From Pseudonocardia lacus (lineage in GTDB: Bacteria > Actinomycetota > Actinomycetes > Mycobacteriales > Pseudonocardiaceae), in the NCBI RefSeq assembly GCF_018531445.1, contig NZ_JAHDTH010000024.1, forward strand, positions 1 to 59,069: DNA of 59,069 bases, in the 5' to 3' direction. Within the stretch, counting starts at the first letter, position 1, and each line of letters starts with the position of its first letter. A model generated the notes under the pieces. The model worked only from the letters and a program-made list of their open reading frames with translations, was not told the origin of the DNA and did not search any database. Shown here in pieces: positions 32,467 through 41,474 of the stretch. The translations under genes were made by a program, and so were the position numbers.

Positions 32467-33264
32467 TCAGGCGGGGAGGCACTCGCCCGCTTCGAGGGCG
32501 ACCGTGAGCCGGTTCTCCGCCGGCGGCAGCGGGCAGGTCGCGTAGGCGGTGAACGCGCAGGGCAGGTTGACGGTGCGGTTGAAGTCGATGCGCACCCGGC
32601 CCCGCGCGTCGGGCTCGTCGACGACCAGCGTGCGCCCGCCGCCGTAGGTGCTCGTGCCGGAGGTGGCGTCGCGGAAGTGCAGCCGCAGGCCGGCGCCCTT
32701 GCCGGTCAGAGCGAGCAGCTCCTGCTCGGCGCCGCCCACGGCGAAGCGCACCACGCCGAGCGCGGTCGGGAAGTGCGACAGCCCGTCCACCACCGCCCCG
32801 ACGGTGATCCGCCGCGGCTCGGGGTAGGGCTCGAACCGCCCCTCGACGACCCACGCGGCGTCGACCGGGAAGGCCGGCACGCCGTCGAAGGTGGTGCGGG
32901 TGGGGGCCTGCGGGTCGCGCACGCGCAGCGCGTACCCGTCGGTGCGGCGCACGACCTCGATGCGCCGCTCCCCCGCCGCCACCAGCACGCCGGGCAGGCC
33001 GTCGACCGGCTCCAGACGCACCGTGCCGCGGACCGGCTCGCCGTCCACCGACACCTCGCCGTCGGCGGTCAGCTCGACACCGCCGTCGCCGGTGGCGCGC
33101 CAGCGCCCCGGCACGTCGGGGAAGGCGGCCGCGTCCGGGCCGAGCCAGTGCAGCGCGGTCAGGCTGAGCCAGCCGTGCGGGGCGCGCAGCTCCTCCTCGC
33201 GCCGCTCGTGCCAGTCCAGCCAGTCCCGCGCCAGCCGGGTCTCGGTCGCCGTCATCCGAGTCAT
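32467..33264 (-). CDS. DUF1684 domain protein
   Basis: 265 residues. The domain's hallmark C-terminal sequence is present: 'TSTYGGGRTLVVDEPDARGR', followed by 'DFNRTVNLPCAFTAYATCPL' and 'PPAENRLTVALEAGE'. The N-terminal half is beta-rich with 'HGWLSLTALHWLGPD'. The biochemical function of DUF1684 is unknown, and the two Cys near the end are conserved in the family. It has an ATG start and no signal peptide. It is transcribed away from the monooxygenase cluster at 33.6 kb. Confidence 0.85.
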   Translation of the reverse strand: MTRMTATETRLARDWLDWHERREEELRAPHGWLSLTALHWLGPDAAAFPDVPGRWRATGDGGVELTADGEVSVDGEPVRGTVRLEPVDGLPGVLVAAGERRIEVVRRTDGYALRVRDPQAPTRTTFDGVPAFPVDAAWVVEGRFEPYPEPRRITVGAVVDGLSHFPTALGVVRFAVGGAEQELLALTGKGAGLRLHFRDATSGTSTYGGGRTLVVDEPDARGRVRIDFNRTVNLPCAFTAYATCPLPPAENRLTVALEAGECLPA

Positions 33265-33659
33265 CCGCGCGCACCTCCGCGATCGCCCTGCGTCCGGTCC
33301 CCCACTGCGACACCCCGACTCCGCGGGGCATTCCCGGATATTCCGCTGGTCGCTGTGCCGTGCTTCACGGCACCGATTCCGCGCGCGACCGTGGCTGCCC
33401 GCCGCGGGCGCTGGTTACTGTGGACGGGCTGGTCCACCGGAGAGGTTCGAGATGCCTGGTCGTCGCCGCGCCCTGCACGCCCGCGTGCTCGTGGGCCGGC
33501 GCTGGCTGGACGGCTTCGGCTCGCCCCCCGGGCACTGTCGCCGCTGACCCCGGGCCGCCTCGCCCGGTCGCCGTGCGGACCCGTGCGTCCGCCACGGGCC
33601 CCGTCGAGCACGCGCCCCCGCACGCCGCCACCCGCCACCGGCCGACCAGGAGCGTCAGC
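33265..33659. other. Promoter/leader region of the monooxygenase pair
   Basis: This 395-bp gap separates the divergent DUF1684 gene and the first monooxygenase. It contains a -10-like TACTGT near 33414, a candidate 31-codon leader ORF at 33452-33547, and then about 110 bp without recognisable genes. No strong hairpin was found by eye. Confidence 0.4.
33452..33547 (+). CDS. Small ORF, candidate leader peptide
   Basis: 31 codons with an excellent GGAGAGG ribosome site 6 nt before the ATG. The peptide is Arg-rich and ends 'PPGHCRR', with its single Cys four codons before the stop. Actinobacteria use short Cys-containing leader peptides upstream of sulfur-related genes to sense cysteine supply, and the two flavin monooxygenases that follow belong to families often involved in sulfur scavenging. 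This peptide does not carry the usual consensus of those leaders, so regulation is only a suggestion, and a chance ORF is possible. Confidence 0.4.
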   Translation: MPGRRRALHARVLVGRRWLDGFGSPPGHCRR

Positions 33660-34853
33660 ATGCCGAGCCCCGACCCCACCCCCCACCTGGCCCTCGCCCT
33701 GGACGGCACCGGCTGGCACCCGGCGTCCTGGCGCGAACCGGGCGCCCGGCCCGCCGAGCTGCTGTCCGCGAAGTACTGGACCGAGCTGGTGCAGGAGGCC
33801 GAGCGGGGCCTGCTCGACCTGGTCACCTTCGAGGACGCGATGGCCCTGCAGTCCGACCACCCGTTCCGCCCCGACGACCGCACCGACCAGGTCCGCGGCC
33901 GGCTGGACTCGGTGCTGGTCGCGGCCAGGGTCGCCCCGCTGACCAGCCACATCGGCATCGTGCCGACCGTGCAGGTCACCCACACCGAGCCGTTCCACGC
34001 CTCCAAGGCGATCGCCACGCTCGACTACGTCAGCACCGGGCGCGCCGGGGTGCGGGTGCGGGTGTCCGCGCGGCCCGACGAGGCCGCGCTGTTCGGCCGC
34101 CGCGACGCCGCCCGCGTCGACCCCACCGGCCGGGACGACACCGGCCTCACCGAGCTGTTCGCCGAGGCCGGGGACTACGTCGAGGTCGTGCGCAGGCTGT
34201 GGGACAGCTGGGAGGACGACGCCGAGATCCGCGACGCGGCCACCGGCCGCTTCGTCGACCGCGCCAAGCTGCACTACATCGACTTCGTCGGCGAGCACTT
34301 CTCGGTGCGCGGGCCCTCGATCACCCCGCGCCCGCCGCAGGGCCAGCCGCTGGTCACCGCGCTGGCCCACCAGACCGTGCCCTACCGGCTCGTGGCGCGC
34401 TCCACCGACCTCGGCTTCGTCACCCCGCAGGACGGCGACCACCTGGCCGCGATCCTCGCCGAGATCCGCGCCGAGCAGGCCGCGGGCGGCCGGGCCGACG
34501 AGCCGCTGCCCGTGCTCGGCGACGTCCTGGTCTTCCTCGACGACGACGCCGACGCCGCGGCCGCGCGCAAGGCCCGCCTCGACGAGCTCGCCGGCGCCGA
34601 GCTGCGCACCGACGCGCTCGTGTTCACCGGGACCCCCGCCGGGCTCGCCGACCTGGTGCAGGACTGGCACGCGGCCGGGCTGGCCGGGGTGCGGCTGCGC
34701 CCCGCCGGCAACGCCCACGACCTGCCGCTGATCACCCGCGCGCTGGTGCCCGAGCTGCAGCGCCGCGGCGCGTTCCGCACGGCGTACCAGGAGTCGACGC
34801 TGCGCGAGCGGTTCGGACTCGCCCGCCCGGCCAACCGCTACGCGACCGCCTGA
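33660..34853 (+). CDS. LLM class flavin-dependent oxidoreductase
   Basis: This 397-residue luciferase-like TIM-barrel monooxygenase opens with 'HLALALDGTGWHPASW', has 'LDLVTFEDAMALQSD' and 'IATLDYVSTGRAGVRV' (the flavin-site strand typical of LLM enzymes), and ends 'FRTAYQESTLRERFGLARP'. It lacks the complete 'SGGRxxWNVVTS' motif of its downstream neighbour. Reduced FMN is presumably supplied by a separate reductase that is not in this window. AGGAG precedes the ATG by 9 nt. A 10-bp gap to the next gene indicates an operon. Confidence 0.88.
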   Translation: MPSPDPTPHLALALDGTGWHPASWREPGARPAELLSAKYWTELVQEAERGLLDLVTFEDAMALQSDHPFRPDDRTDQVRGRLDSVLVAARVAPLTSHIGIVPTVQVTHTEPFHASKAIATLDYVSTGRAGVRVRVSARPDEAALFGRRDAARVDPTGRDDTGLTELFAEAGDYVEVVRRLWDSWEDDAEIRDAATGRFVDRAKLHYIDFVGEHFSVRGPSITPRPPQGQPLVTALAHQTVPYRLVARSTDLGFVTPQDGDHLAAILAEIRAEQAAGGRADEPLPVLGDVLVFLDDDADAAAARKARLDELAGAELRTDALVFTGTPAGLADLVQDWHAAGLAGVRLRPAGNAHDLPLITRALVPELQRRGAFRTAYQESTLRERFGLARPANRYATA

Positions 34854-34863
34854 GGGGACCGAC

Positions 34864-36213
34864 ATGACCAGCCCGCGCAAGCAGATCCACCTGGCCGCGC
34901 ACTTCCCCGGGGTCAACAACACCACCGTGTGGAGCGACCCGGCCGCCGGCAGCCACATCGACTTCTCCTCCTTCGTGCACCTGGCCCGGACCGCGGAGCG
35001 GGCCAAGTTCGACTTCCTGTTCCTGGCCGAGGGCCTGCGCCTGCGCGAGCAGAACGGCCTGATCTACGACCTGGACGTCGTCGGGCGACCGGACACGTTC
35101 ACCGTGCTCGCCGCGCTGGCCGCGGTGACCGACCGGCTCGGGCTGGCCGGCACGATCAACTCGACGTTCAACGAGCCCTACGAGGTGGCCCGGCAGTTCG
35201 CCACGCTCGACCACCTCTCCGGCGGGCGCGCGGCGTGGAACGTGGTGACCTCGTGGGACGAGTTCACCGGGGAGAACTTCCGCCGCGGCGGCTTCCTGCC
35301 CCAGGACCAGCGCTACGTGCGGGCCCGGGAGTTCCTGGCCGCGACCGGCGTGCTGTTCGACTCGTGGTCGGGCGACGAGATCGTCGCCGACCAGGAGTCC
35401 GGGCGGTTCCTGCGCGTCCCCGACGCCGGCCGCTTCGCCGTGCACTCCACCCAGTTCGACATCGAGGGCCGCTTCGCGGTGCCGCGCAGCCCGCAGGGCC
35501 GCCCGGTGATCTTCCAGGCCGGCGACTCCGACGAGGGCCGCGAGTTCGCCGCGGCCAGCGCCGACGCCATCTTCACCCGGCACGGCACCCTGGAGGCCGG
35601 CCGGGAGTTCTACGCCGACGTCAAGGGCAGGCTGGCCCGCCACGGCCGCACCCCGGACTCGCTCAAGATCCTCCCGGCGGCCACCTTCGTGCTCGGCGAC
35701 ACCGACGCCGACGCCCAGGAGAAGGCCGACCTCATCCGCCACCAGCAGGTCAGCGGGCAGACCGCGATCAAGTTCCTGGAACAGCTGTGGAACCGCGACC
35801 TGTCGTCCCACGACCCGGACGGCCCGCTGCCGGCCGAGGACCCCCACGTCGGCGACAGCCACATCGCCCGCGGCCGGGCCAGCGTGCGCATGTACCGCGA
35901 CCCGATCGCCACGGCGAGGCAGTGGCGGGAGCTGGCCGAGGCGAAGAACCTGTCGATCCGCGAGCTGATCATCCAGGTGACCGGGCGGCAGTCGTTCATC
36001 GGGACGCCGTCCGCGGTGGCGACGGCGCTCGACGAGTTCGTGCAGGCCGGCGCCAGCGACGGGTTCATCCTCGTCCCGCACATCACCCCCGGCGGGCTCG
36101 ACGAGTTCGCCGACACCGTCGTCCCGCTGCTGCAGGAGCGCGGGGTGTTCCGCACCGAGTACGAGGGCACCACGCTGCGGGAGCACCTCGGCCTGCCCGC
36201 GCACGGAGCGTAG
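34864..36213 (+). CDS. NtaA/DmoA-type FMN-dependent monooxygenase
   Basis: 449 residues of the NtaA/SnaA/DszA family. Characteristic segments are 'TVWSDPAAGSHIDFSSFVHL', 'FLAEGLRLREQNG', 'STFNEPYEVARQFATLDHLS' followed by 'GGRAAWNVVTSWDE', 'PVIFQAGDSDEGREFAAASA' and the terminal 'EYEGTTLREHLGLP'. Members cleave C-N or C-S bonds in chelators, sulfones and sulfides with FMNH2 and O2, and the actual substrate here is unknown. A GAGGGG site sits 5 nt before the ATG. It pairs with the preceding LLM enzyme. Confidence 0.9.
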   Translation: MTSPRKQIHLAAHFPGVNNTTVWSDPAAGSHIDFSSFVHLARTAERAKFDFLFLAEGLRLREQNGLIYDLDVVGRPDTFTVLAALAAVTDRLGLAGTINSTFNEPYEVARQFATLDHLSGGRAAWNVVTSWDEFTGENFRRGGFLPQDQRYVRAREFLAATGVLFDSWSGDEIVADQESGRFLRVPDAGRFAVHSTQFDIEGRFAVPRSPQGRPVIFQAGDSDEGREFAAASADAIFTRHGTLEAGREFYADVKGRLARHGRTPDSLKILPAATFVLGDTDADAQEKADLIRHQQVSGQTAIKFLEQLWNRDLSSHDPDGPLPAEDPHVGDSHIARGRASVRMYRDPIATARQWRELAEAKNLSIRELIIQVTGRQSFIGTPSAVATALDEFVQAGASDGFILVPHITPGGLDEFADTVVPLLQERGVFRTEYEGTTLREHLGLPAHGA

Positions 36214-36262
36214 TGCGACCGTCACCGAGGAAGAGCAGCGGGACTGGGACGAACGGATTGCG

Positions 36263-36281
36263 CGTCCGGCGATAACGGACG
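36263..36281. promoter_or_regulatory. Candidate operator upstream of the HypX-like gene
   Basis: CGTCCG (36263-36268) and CGGACG (36276-36281) form a 6-bp inverted pair around an AT-containing centre that includes a -10-like GATAAC. It lies 130 bp before the HypX-like start. This is weak evidence on its own. Confidence 0.3.
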
Positions 36282-36412
36282 GAGCGCGTGCGACGATCCG
36301 ACCAGTGTCTGCTGCTCCCCACGTCGAGCCGCCCCCCACAGGCCCGGCGACAGCGACGGGGATCGGGGCGGGGTGAACCTGGTTCGCCGGGCCCCGGCCG
36401 GATCGGAGAACC

Positions 36413-38155
36413 GTGCGCATCCTGCTGCTCTGCTCGGCCTTCAACGGTCTCAGCCAGCGGGTCTGGACCGAGCTGCGCCGCAACGGCCACCACGTGGTCG
36501 TGCAGACCGCCGACTCCGACGACGCCGTCCGCGACGCCGTCGCCCGCACCCGCCCCGAGCTGGTGCTGTGCCCGTTCCTCAAGGAGCGCGTGCCCGACGA
36601 CGTGTGGCGCCAGCACCCGACGGTGATCATCCACCCCGGCCCGATCGGCGACCGGGGCCCGTCCTCGCTGGACTGGGCCATCACCGACGGCGTGGGCGAG
36701 TGGGGCGTCACCGCGCTCTCGGCGATCGACGAGATGGACGGCGGGCCGGTCTGGGGCACCCGGACGTTCCGGGTCGACACCGCCGACCCGCCCCGCAAGA
36801 GCACCCTCTACGGCGGCGCGGTCACCGACGCCGCGGCCTCGCTCGCCCGCGAGGTCGTCGAGAAGGCGTCCGACCCGCTGTTCGTCCCGCTGCCGCTGGC
36901 CGACCACAGCCCCGGGTCCGTGCGCGGTCGGGCCCGCCCGCTGATGACCCAGGCCGACCGGGCGTTCTCCTGGGACGAGCCCACCGCCGAGATCCTGCGC
37001 CGCATCCGGGCCGCCGACGGCTTCCCCGGCGTGCGCACCACGCTGGCGGGCCTGGACGTCTCGGTGTACGACGCCCACCCCGACCCGTACTACGGCGCCG
37101 CGCCGCGGGCGCGTCCGGGCGAGATCTCGCTGTGCCAGAACGGCGCCGTGCTCGTGCACACCGGCGACGGCGCGCTGTGGATCGGGCACGTCCGGGTGCG
37201 CGGCGCGGGCAACGGGACACGGGTGAAGCTGCCGGCCTCGGTGGCGCTCGGAGCCCGGGTCGCGCAGCTGCCGCGCCGCCACGAGCCGTTCCCCGGCCGG
37301 CCCGGCCAGTCGAGCTGGTCGGGCTACCGCGAGATCGGCTACGACCGCGTCGGCCCGGTCGGGGTGGTGAGCTTCGACTTCCACAACGGCGCCATGTCCA
37401 CGGCCCAGTGCGAGCGCCTGACCGCCGCCCTGCGCTACGCGGCCGGCCAGGACACCGAGGTGCTGCTGGTGCAGGGTGGCGGCTTCTTCTCCAACGGCAT
37501 CCACCTCAACACGATCGAGGCGAGCTCGCGCCCCGCCCCGGAGGCCTGGCGCAACATCAACGCCATCGACGACGCCTGCGCCGCGGTCCTGGACTGCACC
37601 CGCCAGCTCGTGGTCGCGGCGATCAGCGGCAACGCCGGGGCCGGCGGGGTGATGCTCGCCCTGGGCGCCGACCTCGTGCTGGCCCGCGAGTCGGTGGTGC
37701 TCAACCCGCACTACAAGAGCATGGGGCTCTACGGCTCGGAGTACTGGACCTACACGCTGCCGCGCCGGGTGGGCGCCGCGGTCGCCACCCGCCTCACCGA
37801 GCAGTGCCTGCCGGTCGGCCCGGCGGAGGCCGTGGGGATCGGACTGGTCGACGAGGTGCTGCCGGGCACGTGCACCGAGTTCGCGGCCGCGGCGCTGCAC
37901 CGGGCCGTCGAGCTGGCCTGCGGCAGCGACCGGGTCCGGCTGCTCGCCGACAAGGTCCGGCGCCGTGAGGCCGACGAGCGCCACCGCCCGCTGGCCGCCT
38001 ACCGCCACCACGAGCTGGCCGCGATGAGCCTGGACATCTTCGAGAACCGCAACGGCTTCGACGAGCTGCGCCACGCGTTCGTCACCAAGCGGCCCTCGGG
38101 CCAGCCGACCGCGGTCTCCCGCGCCCACCTGCTGCCCACCCTGGTCCCGGCCTGA
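36413..38155 (+). CDS. hypX: HypX/HoxX-type hydrogenase maturation protein
   Basis: 580 residues with two modules. The N-terminal formyl-tetrahydrofolate-binding module has 'VIIHPGPIGDRGPSSLDWAI' and 'EMDGGPVWGTR'. The C-terminal enoyl-CoA-hydratase-like module has 'GGFFSNGIHLNTIE', 'AISGNAGAGGVMLALGADLV' and 'PHYKSMGLYGSEYWTYTLPR'. This is the HypX layout, in which a formyl group from N10-formyl-THF is converted to CO for the [NiFe] active site during aerobic growth. The GTG start has GGAG 6 nt upstream. No hypA-F or NiFe-hydrogenase genes adjoin it, and the only hydrogenase-like complex in the window lacks the NiFe site, so its client must be elsewhere or its role differs. Confidence 0.88.
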   Translation: MRILLLCSAFNGLSQRVWTELRRNGHHVVVQTADSDDAVRDAVARTRPELVLCPFLKERVPDDVWRQHPTVIIHPGPIGDRGPSSLDWAITDGVGEWGVTALSAIDEMDGGPVWGTRTFRVDTADPPRKSTLYGGAVTDAAASLAREVVEKASDPLFVPLPLADHSPGSVRGRARPLMTQADRAFSWDEPTAEILRRIRAADGFPGVRTTLAGLDVSVYDAHPDPYYGAAPRARPGEISLCQNGAVLVHTGDGALWIGHVRVRGAGNGTRVKLPASVALGARVAQLPRRHEPFPGRPGQSSWSGYREIGYDRVGPVGVVSFDFHNGAMSTAQCERLTAALRYAAGQDTEVLLVQGGGFFSNGIHLNTIEASSRPAPEAWRNINAIDDACAAVLDCTRQLVVAAISGNAGAGGVMLALGADLVLARESVVLNPHYKSMGLYGSEYWTYTLPRRVGAAVATRLTEQCLPVGPAEAVGIGLVDEVLPGTCTEFAAAALHRAVELACGSDRVRLLADKVRRREADERHRPLAAYRHHELAAMSLDIFENRNGFDELRHAFVTKRPSGQPTAVSRAHLLPTLVPA

Positions 38156-38179
38156 CGGGACGCCCGGGCCGGGCGGGCA

Positions 38180-38659
38180 TCAGTCCTGGCGGGCCCGGAG
38201 CCGGGACAGCAGGCGCTGCAGGGTGGTGCGCAGCGCGGCGATCTCGGCCGGGCCGGTCAGCTCGGTCCAGCGCTGCTCGACGCGGTGCCCGGCGGCGACG
38301 GCGACCGAGCGCACCGCCTCCCCCCGCTCGGTCAGCGAGACCAGCCGCGCCCTGCGGTCGTGCGGGTCGGGGCGGCGCTCGACGTAACCGGCGCGTTCGA
38401 GCTGGTCGACGGCCTCGGCCATGGACTGCTTGCGCATGTTCGCCGCCCGGGCCAGCTCGCTGACCGCGATGCCGCCGGGCGGCACGAACGGGAAGACGTT
38501 GGCGTGCGGGGCGCGGATGCCGTCGAGGCCGGCCTCGCGCAGCGCCTCGCCGACGTCCTCGCCCCAGTGCTGGTGCAGCAGGCGCAGCAGCAGACCCAGG
38601 GCGTCCGGGATATCGACAGGAGCCTGTCTTTCTGTGCTACGGTCGTTGTCGTCAGGCAC
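38180..38659 (-). CDS. MarR family regulator
   Basis: The 159 residues include the winged-helix core 'GGIAVSELARAANMRKQSMA', 'AVDQLERAGYVERRPDPHDR' with the 'DRRARLVSLTERG' wing, which is classic MarR. It is divergent from the haloalkane dehalogenase gene with only 24 bp between start codons, so it must overlap the dehalogenase promoter and very probably controls it. GTG start. The palindrome at 38615-38628 within its own 5' coding region is a candidate operator. Confidence 0.9.
   Translation of the reverse strand: MPDDNDRSTERQAPVDIPDALGLLLRLLHQHWGEDVGEALREAGLDGIRAPHANVFPFVPPGGIAVSELARAANMRKQSMAEAVDQLERAGYVERRPDPHDRRARLVSLTERGEAVRSVAVAAGHRVEQRWTELTGPAEIAALRTTLQRLLSRLRARQD
38615..38628. promoter_or_regulatory. 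Candidate MarR operator
   Basis: GACAGG-AG-CCTGTC is a perfect 6-bp-arm palindrome. It lies 56 bp before the dehalogenase ATG, within the first codons of the marR gene, near the expected -35 region of the dehalogenase promoter. A further CCTGTC half-site occurs at about 38660. Confidence 0.5.
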
Positions 38660-38683
38660 CTGTCCAATCTACCGGAGGCCGCG

Positions 38684-39580
38684 ATGCCCGGCTCCACCCA
38701 CGCCGTCGACGTGCTCGACTCGACGATCTCCTACACCGACCGGGGCTCCGGGTCCCCGATCGTCTTCCTGCACGGCAACCCCGGCTCGTCCCACGTGTGG
38801 CGCCGGGTCCTCGACGACCTGGCCGACCGCCTGCCCGACGACCCACCGGCCCGGCTGCTGGCCCCCGACCTGATCGGCATGGGCCGCTCGGGCAAGCCCG
38901 ACTCCGGCTACCGCTTCGACGACCACGCGCGCTACCTCGACGCGTGGTTCGACGCGCTCGGGATCGACCGGGCGGTGCTGGTCGGGCACGACTGGGGCGG
39001 CGCGCTGGCCCTCGACCGCGCCGCCCGGCTCCCCGGGCGGGTCAGCGGGGTCGCGTTCTTCGAGACCGTGCTGCGCCCGATGAGCTGGTCCGACCTGCCC
39101 GAGGGCGGACGCGCGCGGTTCCAGGCGCTGCGCGAGCCGGGCACCGGCGAGCGGATGGTGCTGGAGGACAACGAGTTCATCACCGTCGCGCTGCCCCGCA
39201 CCACGATCACCGAGCTGAGCGCAGCGGACCTCGCCGTCTACGCCGAGCCCTACCCCACACCGCGCAGCCGCCGGCCACTGCTGGCCTGGGCCCGGTCGAT
39301 GCCGGTGGACGGCGACCCGCCCGACGTGCACGCCCGGGTCGAGGCCTACGACAAGTGGCTGGCCACCAGCCCCGACGTGCCCAAGCTGCTGCTCACCTTC
39401 TCCGGGCACCCCACGCTGATGGTCGGCCCGCGGGCCGTCGAGTGGTGCCGGGCCAACATCGCCGGCCTCGACGTCGTCGACGGCGGGGTCGCCGGGCACG
39501 TCGCGCCGGAGGACCGGCCCGCGGAGATCGCCGCCGCGATCGACGCGTGGGTGGCCCGGCACCGGCTGGTGGCGCGGTGA
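38684..39580 (+). CDS. Haloalkane dehalogenase (HLD-II type)
   Basis: A 298-residue alpha/beta-hydrolase. The 'HGNPGSSHVWR' motif gives the halide-stabilising Asn32, and 'VGHDWGGAL' carries the nucleophile Asp103 followed by halide-binding Trp104. 'FFETVLRP' supplies the acid Glu127, and 'GHVAPEDRP' supplies the base His272. This Asn-Trp, Asp-Glu-His set is that of DhaA/LinB (HLD-II) enzymes, which hydrolyse haloalkanes to alcohols. GGAGG precedes the ATG. Divergent marR suggests induction by substrate, and the next gene overlaps it by GTGA. Confidence 0.88.
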   Translation: MPGSTHAVDVLDSTISYTDRGSGSPIVFLHGNPGSSHVWRRVLDDLADRLPDDPPARLLAPDLIGMGRSGKPDSGYRFDDHARYLDAWFDALGIDRAVLVGHDWGGALALDRAARLPGRVSGVAFFETVLRPMSWSDLPEGGRARFQALREPGTGERMVLEDNEFITVALPRTTITELSAADLAVYAEPYPTPRSRRPLLAWARSMPVDGDPPDVHARVEAYDKWLATSPDVPKLLLTFSGHPTLMVGPRAVEWCRANIAGLDVVDGGVAGHVAPEDRPAEIAAAIDAWVARHRLVAR

Positions 39581-39906
39581 ACGAGATCGGCGCGGTCTTG
39601 CGCATCGCCCGGTTCGAGGTGCCCGACGCCGCGGTCGACGAGTTCCTCGACGGCCTGCGCGTCACCCACGACATGCTGGGCGGGCTGCCCGGCTGCGGGC
39701 AGAACCTGCTGCTGGAAGGGCAGCCGGGCGACGGCTCCACCCCCCTGCTCACGGTGGTCGAATGGGCGGACGACGCGGCGTTCGCCGCGGCCCGGCGGGA
39801 GGCGCAGCGGGCGCAGGAGGCCGCCGGGTTCTCCCCGATCCGCACGATCGCCCGGCTCGGGGTCGCCGCCGACGCGGGGGTCTACCGGGTACGCCCCTGG
39901 CGGTGA
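39577..39906 (+). CDS. ABM-like small monooxygenase-fold protein
   Basis: 109 residues of dimeric alpha/beta-barrel type: 'AVLRIARFEVPDAAVDEFLDG', 'LLTVVEWADDAAFAAARREA' and a C-terminal 'IARLGVAADAGVYRVRPW'. Antibiotic-biosynthesis-monooxygenase-fold proteins include quinol oxygenases and many with no known reaction. The GTG start overlaps the dehalogenase stop by 4 bp, so the two are co-translated under the same MarR control. Confidence 0.75.
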   Translation: MNEIGAVLRIARFEVPDAAVDEFLDGLRVTHDMLGGLPGCGQNLLLEGQPGDGSTPLLTVVEWADDAAFAAARREAQRAQEAAGFSPIRTIARLGVAADAGVYRVRPWR

Positions 39907-39974
39907 GCGGCCGGGGCGCGGCGTCCCGCGGGTCGGCCGCGCGGCGGGGACGGGGACGTGACGGCGAACCCGGA

Positions 39975-39990
39975 GTAGGGGGATCCCTAC
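39975..39990. promoter_or_regulatory. Palindrome upstream of a membrane protein gene
   Basis: GTAGGG-GGAT-CCCTAC is a 6-bp-arm palindrome 46 bp before the start at 40037. It may be a regulator site. No -35/-10 pair could be placed with confidence. Confidence 0.35.
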
Positions 39991-40036
39991 CCCCGGCCAG
40001 GGGCTGACCCGCTGGGGGACGATCATCGCCGGTCCC

Positions 40037-40966
<930 letters not shown>

Positions 40967-41039
40967 CCCGGCCGGCGGCCCCACGCACACCGACCGGCCT
41001 CACGCCGCCGACGAATGCCGCGAGCGGTGGGGGCGCGGG

Positions 41040-41345
41040 TCAGCCGAACAGCTCGTGCACCAGGCCGGTGATCGGGGCCGCGGCCGGCACCCGGTCGCGG
41101 ACCAGCTCGCGCACGCGGCGCCAGCCGAACGCGGTGCCCGCGGCCGGGCTGTCGCTGCCCAGCGCGTGCTCCAACTGGTCGAGCTCGAAGCGCAGCATGG
41201 TCTTCTCGACGTCGGTGCCGACCGCGTCCATCAGCTGCCAGCGCACGGAGCGCAGGCGCGCCCGCAGCTCGGCCACCAGGGCGGCCACCGCGCCCGGGCG
41301 CCACGACGGCGGGACCAGGTCGTCACCGATGGTCTGCATCGACAT
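41040..41345 (-). CDS. Small helical protein, function unknown
   Basis: 101 residues, mostly predicted helix, with Arg- and Leu-rich stretches ('ALVAELRARLRSVRWQLMDA' and 'EKTMLRFELDQLEHALG') suggesting a helical bundle. The ATG at 41345 has GAGGAG upstream. A candidate promoter lies at 41433-41461. No family recognised. Confidence 0.6.
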   Translation of the reverse strand: MSMQTIGDDLVPPSWRPGAVAALVAELRARLRSVRWQLMDAVGTDVEKTMLRFELDQLEHALGSDSPAAGTAFGWRRVRELVRDRVPAAAPITGLVHELFG

Positions 41346-41432
41346 CGCGGGCTCCTCGGGTGCGCGTCCGGCCGGCGACCTCGCGTCCCGGCGGGATCCG
41401 GACACCCGTCACCTCGCGATCACCCTCCCCGC

Positions 41433-41461
41433 CGCTAACCGGACGGTCAGGTTTTCCGCAA
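41433..41461 (-). promoter_or_regulatory. Candidate promoter of the 41040 gene
   Basis: On the minus strand, TTGCGG (plus-strand 41456-41461) is followed after 17 bases by TTAGCG (41433-41438), about 90 bp before the ATG. Confidence 0.4.
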
Positions 41462-41474
41462 AAGTGGGGACGGA

